DNA from: Hypsibius dujardini
Taxonomy: Eukaryota > Tardigrada > Eutardigrada > Parachela > Hypsibiidae
Assembly: GCA_001579985.1 (NCBI GenBank)
Contig: LRSR01001530.1
Span: forward strand, 1 to 28,294
Reading direction: 5' to 3'
Length of the DNA: 28,294 bases
A model generated the notes under the pieces. That model made no database searches and had not been told where the DNA came from. It saw only the letters and a program-made list of their open reading frames with translations. Positions within the stretch are counted from its first letter, which is position 1; each line of letters starts with the position of its first letter. The position numbers and the translations under genes are program-made. Shown in pieces: positions 1 to 7,756 of this stretch.

Positions 1-96
1 GGCAAGAGTGTTGGGTGAGAAATCCGGTAGTCCTCGCCAGAAAGCTCTTAAAAGTCTCTGATAAGATCTTGCCAGATCTCACCAGAATGGCCAGTT

Positions 97-220
97 GCAA
101 TTTCAGAACAGAAATGTCTGTTGCATTTCTGGCAAGGAAGTCCTCGTGCAATTCGGGCCAGAAAGTTTTGTGTAATTCTAACTAGAAAATCCTCTTGTAA
201 TTCTGCTCAAAATTCAGCCT
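97..220. repeat. Degenerate 24-25 bp minisatellite
   Basis: About five imperfect tandem copies start near 97, 122, 147, 171 and 196. Each begins with a TGCAATTTC/TGTAATTC-like core followed by CCAGAAAGT-like sequence. Isolated diverged matches (TTCTGGCCAGAAAGTCC near 260, GGTCAGAAAGTT near 395) suggest the array was once longer. No coding frame is apparent. Confidence 0.6.
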
Positions 221-883
221 AGATTTTTCTCGCATGAGTCTCGTTTGATTCTCACCGAATTCTCACTTGCTTCTGGCCAGAAAGTCCGAAAAAAAATTTG
301 TGAGGAGCTTTCTCACCAATTTTTGCCGGATCTGGGGTATTCTGGGCCAGTTTTGAAGCAGATCTCATGAGAACATGCTTTCTCACGTAGTCTGGTCAGA
401 AAGTTTGGCGCTGGGACGTGAACGCCATAATTGCCAAAATAATTGCCAAGCCGATGTATGGTCATGTGTACGCAGACACTGGTCAAATGGATTGCTTCAC
501 TAGACACTACCTATAATAATGCAGTCTTATTACGTTGCATCAAAAGTCCTCTACCTGACTTTCCCTCTCTTCCGTGGCAGAGTACCTCAGCCTAGGGTAA
601 ATCGAATGATGACACTACTATTTTTTTGCCTACGATAGTCTCATTTAGGAGCCTCACGTTTGTACTTCAATACCAATTGCGACCCTCATAAATGATGCTA
701 CCATGACAAAAAAACCTCCAAACCCCCTCGGAAATGTCGACCGATCGTCACGTTTTCTCAGAAAGTTTACATGCGCAGCGTAAAACCGATGAAACAGTTC
801 AGGGCCGAAAAACCTGCTGACCGTTTTGCCCAACTTCCTGGCCCCAAAGTGGATAAAAAACAGTAACCACTTTCAAACTTACT
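221..883. other. Intergenic, no gene recognised
   Basis: No open frame with recognisable protein similarity lies here on either strand, and no RNA gene was seen. The left part holds stray copies of the minisatellite core. The right part leads into the promoter of the cysteine protease gene. Confidence 0.5.
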
Positions 884-889
884 TATAAA
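884..889 (+). promoter_or_regulatory. Putative TATA box of the cysteine protease gene
   Basis: TATAAA lies 158 nt upstream of the chosen ATG at 1047. Transcription starting about 30 nt downstream would give a 5'UTR of roughly 130 nt. The call rests on motif and spacing only. Confidence 0.4.
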
Positions 890-1046
890 GCTCTTTTAGA
901 AAAGCCAAGTTTAACCTCGTGCCTAGATCACTTGAGAATCAGAAGCCGCCTTATTTAAGAACTTGCTGTCGCGTCCGCCTTGCTCCTGTCTTGTTCTCCT
1001 TTTTTTGTTCATTCTAACCACAAATTGCGGGGAATTTGTGGCAAAT

Positions 1047-4000
1047 ATGGCTCGTCTTTCTATCACCCTGGTCTTAGTCCTTGCTGCTGCTGTTCTGTAA
1101 GTTCGTTCCTTGGTTCGTTTTTGTTCGTCGTACTGACCTTTCCCTGTTAGCCTTCTGTCCCATTCACTGATTCGTTTGGTTTCGTTTGTTAACCGCTCTA
1201 TTGGTGCCTCATTCTGTTCCGTTCTACGGTTCGTTTTACATTTTCCAACTCGCGCGCTTAAATTCCGTTCTTTTGGTTTGTTCCTTGGTTTAATTATCAT
1301 TCCTCTTAAAGAACTGTCTACTTGTTTGTCTCATTGTTCCAATCAACCTTTTATTTGTCGTTCGTTTACTGACTCTTCCATCTGCTGTTCTTGCCGTTCT
1401 CTTGCTCGGTTCGCTTTCATTACCTGTACGGACCTCTTTCCGAGAACTTTTCCCTCCCTGTTCCTTCTCGCTCCTTCTTCATGACCTTTCCATTCATTCC
1501 TTTTTCTCTTCTATTCCTCTAATGTTTCCATTTTTTTTGTTCTGTTTCTGCGTTCCTTTTTCATTCTCATTCCTACTTAATCTTTGGCCTTTTTCTTCCC
1601 GCTGTCAAGGGTTACCGCCAAGGTAAATCCAGGCAAGCCCAAGAAGAAGTTCCCCCCGAACAAGCTTAAGGGCATCAGCGAAAAGGAAGCCGGCCAGCAC
1701 CCGCAGTTCAAGCCCTCCGCGAAGCATCGAGGAATCGCCGCCATCCCCACCGCCTTCGACTCCCGCACTCAATGGCCCAAATGCGAAAGCATCAAGCTGA
1801 TTCGCGACCAAGGTCAGTGTGGAACGTGCTGGGCTGTCTCGTCGGCCAGTGTCCTGTCCGATCGCATCTGCATTGCGTCCGGCCAGAAGACCAACGTGCT
1901 GATCTCCGCAAACCAGGCCGCGTCTTGCTCCGTGCCCGGCCAGTCCGGCGATGACAAGTAAGTGGTACCATGGCGGTCTAACGTGGATTTGTAACATCCA
2001 AATGTTGGGTTCACATACATTTTGAAGAACAACTGCATAATTAATACATTTATAGATTATAATAAAAATAAAATAAAACTGTTGGGAGGACGCGGCTTCA
2101 TGTCTATATGATGTGATACCCTGTACTGAGCCTCTCGTATAGTATTTCTTCAGACAATCTCTCCTCCAAGCAACCTTTGATTTCTCAAATAACAAATCTA
2201 CAATCTAACATGCAGAATTAGTTCACTGCAATTCTGAGGTTGCATGTAGCGCGAAGGACATTATTTGACGGAGAGAATTTTGTTAGAGAGACTGTGGTGA
2301 CCTTGATTAACTTTCATGAATGATTTATAGCTGCGAAGCGGGTGGTGATCCAGCAAATGTCTACAAGTACACGTCGCTGCAAGGCCTTCCAACTGGTGGC
2401 GAGTTCAACAGCAACAAAGGTTGCGTCCCCTACCAAGTCGGTGGCGAATCCGCTCCGCCGTTGACCTGCTCGAAGAAGTGCACCAATACCGGATACGCCA
2501 CTCCCCTCGCCAACGACCTGAACGTTGGTAAGTCGCCATTTTTCTTCATAGCTAGATGAACCGCTCAAATTCTATAATTCCTTTCCTTTGTCAAGCTAAT
2601 TTTCGACTAGTGTGGTCTGATTATTACACAATTGGCGCAAATATTGTTTTAAAGAATAATTCTTTTTTATTATTTATATGTGAAACTGTTTTTAAATTTC
2701 TCAAATATTATCTAAAAACACAGTAATGATTTAAAAAGGTGAATTAAAGTAAACCTTTTCCAAGGATGGAAAAATGCATATTGTGCACAGACGCATGGCC
2801 TGTTTTTTTTTACATCAAACTTTCCATTGAAAGTGATTGCAAAATGAGCCAATTAAAATTCTTACATGACACTATTAGTAATATTGTTAATATGTTTTGT
2901 TTGGAAACAAAATTTACCGTAATTATAATTATCCTGCTTTAGTTGACAGCTACTGGATTGACTACAAGAAAAAGGACGTCAAGCTCTCACAAGCCGAGAT
3001 CGCCGCGTCTGTCAACAAGATGCAAACTGACATCATGGCAAACGGACCCATAACTGCGACACTCAAAGTCTGGGATGACTTCCAAAACTGGGATGCCAGC
3101 GATGGCCTGTGTTATAGGGCGCCCGGTCCCGGCGCGAAAGATTTGGGCGGTCATGCCGTGCGCATCATTGGCTGGAACAAGGACAAGGCTGGCACCCCGT
3201 ATTGGATGATCGCCAACTCATGGGGAACGGATGTCGGTGATAAGGGTATCTACTGGCTCGAGATGGGCAAGAACGCGATTGGGATTGAAAGCACCATTTC
3301 GGCGCCAATTGTTAAAATGCCCAACAACTGCGATGGGGCTTCGTTCTGTGACACGCCAATCGATTTGGCCGTTTTGACAAAGATTAAAGATCCCAAATCG
3401 CCCACCTACTTGTTCCAAGGTGAGGGCAATGTAGATCAAACAGACAGACAGACAGACAGACAGAGAGTCAGACACACGGACAAACACACAGATAGACAGA
3501 CAGACAGACAGACAGACAAACAAACAGACAGACGTACAAAGTCAGCGATTTTGGCATTTACATTCATTTTCGTTTTAGGCAACTGCACCCAGCAGGTGTC
3601 TGTCGGCGCTGACGGCAAGCTGAAAGCAATTGGCCCTGCTGTTCCCCTCTCTAAAGTCTTCCTTGGAGCTCCGTCTGGACCGATGACCAGCTCGATCGTT
3701 CAAAACGACCAACTGTGGCTGTTGAACGTATGTGGCTATCTAATATTTTATTTTTGAACCAATTCGTACGTTACATTACAAATTCCGCACGCTTTATCAT
3801 TACAGTCCAAGGGTCAAGCTGGAGCGAACTGCGCGCAGTCGGCCGGTTCCACAAAGTTCACCTGTGGCGGTGGCTCAGGCTCCGGCAGCGGTGGTGCCTC
3901 AGCAAACTTTTACACCGGCAGCACCCTCAACACCTGGTCATATTGTGCGTAGTTTGCATGCTCCAAAATATTGGGTTTCATAAATCAAACACAACCATCT

Positions 4001-4535
4001 CTTACTTATTTTTCCATGCAGATCCTGACAATAAGGATTGGCTGTTCAACACACAAGGACAGGGTAAGAACATTGGCAAGCTGATTTCCGACAAATTTGC
4101 CAGTGTCACATCGATGTTGAACGTTGACGGAAAGAAAGCAGTCGTCTTTGGCAAAGACGCATCTGGAAAGCCCGTTTCCGGAGTACTGTCGTATCCTTCT
4201 GCCACACAAGCAGGATTTACCGTAAGTCATAACCTTATTGATAAATAATTCTATTCAATCAGTTGAGCTTCATTTACTTTATAATAAAGCACGTACATTA
4301 ATAAAAATGATTGATATTTTAGTCCGTTTTCTAGAGCAAATTAATTATTTTATTCAAATTGAAAATGTTATTTAATTTTATCTTCCGCTTAGTTTTTCTT
4401 TCAAATTTTCACTCGTTCATTCATTTGCATTACTCATAAATGTATTCTGAAAATAAGAATTCACATTTTTATTCGCAGTGGGCCACTCCGCCTGGACCGA
4501 CTTCCAGCCTCCTGACCTGCTCCCCGTCGTCTTAA
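1047..4535 (+). CDS. Secreted cathepsin-B-like (C1A) cysteine protease with C-terminal extension
   Basis: Eight exons join in frame to 538 aa: 1047-1096, 1610-1957, 2331-2527, 2943-3419, 3579-3727, 3806-3944, 4022-4221 and 4479-4535. The first small exon supplies a signal peptide (about residues 1-20), completed across the splice. A short basic propeptide follows. The papain fold shows the oxyanion Gln84, catalytic Cys90 in QCGTCW, His269 in GGHAVRI and Asn290 in ANSWG; the order and spacing fit cathepsin B. The region between Cys164 (NKGC) and CSKKC is short and lacks the His-His pair of the cathepsin B occluding loop, so I infer endopeptidase rather than dipeptidase action. After the protease domain (ending near 320) come about 215 residues of unrecognised sequence with a Cys-poor, Gly/Ser-rich linker (about 428-440). 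Two stretches (about 353-407 and 459-530) share a P-x-GP-x-TSS-like motif and could be weak beta-propeller or hemopexin-like blades, but this is uncertain. It is likely a secreted digestive or lysosomal enzyme. No canonical polyadenylation signal is obvious just after the stop. Confidence 0.9.
3437..3535. repeat. (CAGA)n microsatellite in intron 4 of the cysteine protease gene
   Basis: An interrupted run of CAGACAGA units fills most of the 159-nt intron 3420-3578. The intron length is a multiple of three and has no in-frame stop. Retention would therefore insert 53 residues, mostly Thr-Asp-Arg-Gln repeats, without a frameshift. Confidence 0.85.
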
Positions 4536-5216
4536 AAAATCTTTTTCCTTGGTAGCGGGTTCGATTTCTCTCCCACATGCGCATACAATGAGAATCGTAT
4601 ACTAAGGAGGCCTATATGTGATGTTATGCCGAGAAAAAAAGGTCACACAAACAGCGAAATCCGATCAGCCATGCATGATGACGTATTTTAACATATGAAA
4701 GGGAAACAATTACGTCGCGAATCATCCCTATCATTAAGGGATCATTCAGAGAGACGCGAGGGTAACACACACTCCGCAATCTCTCTTGATCGGAAATGGG
4801 ACCAAACAAAGTGATACAATTATGTGCTTCGTTTACAATCTATTACCAATCACAGTCGTCGTCGCACTCCCGCGCTCCTCCAGATTGCCTTTCAGGGTCC
4901 GGAGAGTAATTTTATCAAATTCATCCGGAATGACGCGTGGGGTATACATGTAATGCCTTTCGCGCCTTTCGCCACAATGTATATTGAGAGTGTAATTACA
5001 TGGAGCCTTTTTCACTCCCCCATCCCCCCTTTCATATAGAGTGAGTGTAATCACGTTCCGGTTGGATGCTGTTAGCGAGAAATTACGGCTGCAAATTGGT
5101 CGCATCCTGAAGCGCAATCAGACATTTAGACATCCTTGATGTCAGCCGTTTGTGTTGTGTGAGGATTGCATGTATGCTGGGGTAGTACTGTACGCATGGC
5201 CTAGTGTAATGCACAC

Positions 5217-5218
<2 letters not shown>
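4536..5218. other. Intergenic, no gene recognised
   Basis: This is the 3' flank of the cysteine protease gene. Small open frames here have no recognisable similarity and no splice-compatible partners. A GGTTCGATT motif near 4557 resembles a tRNA B box, but no cloverleaf can be formed around it. Confidence 0.5.
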
Positions 5219-5278
<60 letters not shown>

Positions 5279-5346
5279 GGTAGACAGACACACAAACAGA
5301 CAGACAGACAGACAGACAGTCACACACACACACACACACACACACA
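5219..5346. repeat. Compound (CAGA)n / (CA)n microsatellite
   Basis: About 15 nearly pure CAGA units run from 5219 to about 5279. An interrupted CAGA stretch follows to 5320, then about twelve CA units to 5346. The array ends ten bases before the left terminus of an inverted-repeat element. Confidence 0.95.
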
Positions 5347-5357
5347 AAATAGAAATA

Positions 5358-6125
5358 CGAGGGCCACTCCAAAAGTCTTGGCATTCGGTCATTTACTCTG
5401 CACCAAGCGACTGCTTTTCGAATCAATCAATATTTTTAGTTAGATCATGGCCTCATGAGCGGTAAGTCCAAGTTTCACGGACCTGCATGAGAAGAGGCAT
5501 TTCTTTTGGAAGACACACTTTTCAATACTATTGCAGCCGCATAGTAAGTTGTTTTATATGGACTAATATGCGGAACAAACAAAATTTCGCTGCAGTATCT
5601 AATAAGAGACACTTCCCCTGCAGCCGGTTGCTGCACTCCGCAAAGGATTCAGAAAGTAGATTGATGTGGACAGTGGTTAGAATAAATGCCGACACTCTTG
5701 TTGAGAACAACAATCAATCAATCGATCAATCAAAAAAGAAAGCTGAAACACTCCGCATGATTTCATGCCGCACTATTCGGCCCGTCGATCTTACCTTTCT
5801 TAGCTTTGCTGGAATCCATTTATCTCAACTGTATTAATTAGCTCTGTGATTAGGTTGTATACGTCAATAAGGAAAATAAACTGAGTATTCGTCATGGAAT
5901 GGTTGAGACGCGTGTGAGCCGCTGGACATAACTCACGTTTACACTGCGGTCAACTACTCTCCGCTAGAAGAAAATCTTCCTTCTAGGCCTTTGGCTGTTA
6001 TTCAACAAAACTTTCGGAAATAAAGTAGAAGTTGCTGATCCATTTACTTGCAATACCAGAGTTGGAACGCATCTTCTAGTCGTGATGTAAATGACCGAGT
6101 GCCAAGACTTTTGGAGTGCTCCTCG
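5358..6125. mobile_element. Mariner/Tc1-like inverted-repeat element (768 bp, non-autonomous or decayed)
   Basis: The terminal inverted repeats are 5358-5396 and 6087-6125, matching at 36 of 39 positions and beginning CGAGG. TA dinucleotides lie just outside the left end (5356-5357) and two bases beyond the right end (6128-6129), which fits the TA target of IS630/Tc1/mariner elements. CGAGGG followed by a CCAAAAGT-like core resembles mariner termini as I know them. The interior has only short open frames on both strands and no recognisable transposase catalytic motif, so it is either a deletion derivative or a heavily decayed copy. Confidence 0.75.
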
Positions 6126-6689
6126 CATATGATCCATTTTGACGAAGTCACACGTACTGTACATGCATGATTGTACCTGCTAGATACCTTCCCTTGTCTG
6201 AAAAAATATAACTACGGAGGATTTGGAGAGGACTCCTCGATGTAAAACGCTCACATACCGCAGGGTCAAATCGATTTTTTTCGGCAATTTTTTTATCAGG
6301 AAAAAGGCGAAGGATTAGTGCCAGACCGCATACAATGTATGGTATAAAATTCGGGTTCGATTTAAATTTAGAGACAATCATCCGCTTTCAATCTGTTAAT
6401 CAGCAGTGTCACACCTTTGTTTAAGTCATGGAAGAGGAACGATTAATGTTATGAATCACCAAATTTCTCTATCCCGAAAAATTAAAACATATTTCACATT
6501 TTAGATATTTTCAGTCATAGTAACAACATATCGTACACTATTTTAATGTAGTGTACGGTACATGAACACGAAGAACCGGAAGCATACACTCGAAATAACA
6601 GTATCGGCTATAATCCAACAAGAAACGTTTCTGACCCCCAAAATGAGTCGCTGTGGAAAGGGGACTCATGAAATCTATTCCTAAAATAA

Positions 6690-6925
6690 ATGCTTTCTTT
6701 TAGTAACTAAAACTTTCAGTCTGGTATTAGTCAAAATGATTTGACTTAAAATTAGTCATTTTTTGTTTTTATCATTTAAATTTTTAGTAACAAAAATTTT
6801 TGGCTTGGCTTTTTTTAGTCAACTAGAAATCTACAGGCAAGAAATTTTTCGCTAAACGTTTTAGTTTAATTTCAGTTTAGTTTTTAGTTTAGTTATGTTT
6901 TGCCATCTCCAGTCGGACTCCGTTC
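6690..6925. repeat. AT-rich TTTAGT-type interspersed repeat, copy 1
   Basis: The segment is dense in TTTAGT and TTTTAGTAAC words and ends in TTTTGCCATC. Similar word order (TTTTAGTAAC, then a TTTTTTGGCTT-like run, then TTTGACT/TTAGTC) occurs at about 24845-25040. A related segment ending GCCATCC lies at about 8893-9228. It may be a remnant of a hAT-like non-autonomous element, since GATGGC-type termini are seen, but no target-site duplication was found. Confidence 0.4.
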
Positions 6926-7342
6926 ACTCATTTTCCATCAAGGCGTGCGAATGGACAAAAACATTCGATTACCGGGAGCCTCCCACACACTTTACCCTTA
7001 CAAAATCCGCAAAGGAGATAGGGAGAGAGAGCTGTGATTCCCGGAGCAATTAAGTGACAATTATCCACACTGTGCGCGACACGAACCGCCCCGCTAATTC
7101 CCCTCTCCCGGGGGCCATATGGGCATGTTAGAACGGGAGTCCATTACGAACATCCCTCTCAGTGCCCGCTCCTCTTTTGCCTTTTAACATCCACACGTCC
7201 TCATATAACCCCCGTCACCCCATTCAGCCGAACCATATGATGAGACATCCGCTGGATTAGGAGTCCCGGACAGCCACTTCATTGACAGCCAATTTGCGGG
7301 CATTTTTCATTCAATGCAACCAATTACGCTCCCTAATCACAT

Positions 7343-7453
7343 ACGCACAAGCCCACACACAAGCCCACACACACACACACACACACAGACACACACAGAC
7401 CCAGACAGACAGACACAAAGACACCCACACAAACACACAGACAGACAGACATA
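7343..7453. repeat. Compound (CA)n / (CAGA)n microsatellite
   Basis: Interrupted CACACA and CAGACAGA units lie upstream of Bsx. It is the same repeat chemistry as elsewhere in the window. Confidence 0.9.
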
Positions 7454-7575
7454 GATCCGCTCTCGTTCTCTTGAAAAATCTGTGCCGGAATCATCATCCC
7501 CCTATTTGTCTCGCATTTTGAGGGGGACATTTAGCGGGCCCCAAAAGCTCTCATTGTCACTCTTCATTTCTCCCT

Positions 7576-7582
7576 TATAAAT
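7576..7582 (+). promoter_or_regulatory. bsx: Putative TATA box of Bsx
   Basis: TATAAAT lies 181 nt upstream of the Bsx start codon, consistent with a 5'UTR near 150 nt. The call rests on motif and spacing only. Confidence 0.35.
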
Positions 7583-7756
7583 CAACATACACGCTTCACT
7601 GCCCATTTACAGTGTGTATGTGTGTGGAAGTAATCGTCCCAATCTCAAGTGCAATATTAATTTTCGACAGCTTTCCCCCATAAGCTGTTTTAGCTTTTCT
7701 CACTCTTGAGAGCGCGTTAATTTTTACCGATTTTCACATAAACGTTCCATTGCGAT

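Larger units (their letters stand above)
6126..7575. other. Intergenic region upstream of Bsx
   Basis: No gene was recognised. Contents: a hairpin at 6532-6557 with perfect 9-nt arms (CGTACACTA / TAGTGTACG); an AT-rich TTTAGT-type repeat at about 6690-6925; and a less AT-rich stretch at about 6930-7270 just upstream of Bsx. That stretch includes TTAAGTG (7050-7056, an NK2-type homeodomain site) and GGATTA (about 7254-7259, an Otx/Pitx-type site). The stretch could be regulatory, but single short motifs are weak evidence. Confidence 0.45.

Noticed and set aside
1176-1626. Overlapping plus-strand frames upstream of the cysteine protease exon 2.
   Set aside because: They lie in the pyrimidine-rich first intron. 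The signal peptide is only completed by joining 1096 to 1610.
4550-4580. GGTTCGATT resembling a tRNA B box.
   Set aside because: No acceptor stem, anticodon arm or A box could be placed around it.
5083-5426. Frames encoding CLSVCLSV repeats on the minus strand.
   Set aside because: They are translations of the CAGA microsatellite and have no flanking coding signal.
5487-5837. 116-codon frame inside the mariner-like element, considered as a transposase remnant.
   Set aside because: It contains no helix-turn-helix or DDD/DDE-type motif that I can recognise.
7343-7453. The regularly spaced CA/CAGA units were considered as a CRISPR-like or regulatory array.
   Set aside because: There are no unique spacers of constant length. 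It is an interrupted simple repeat.
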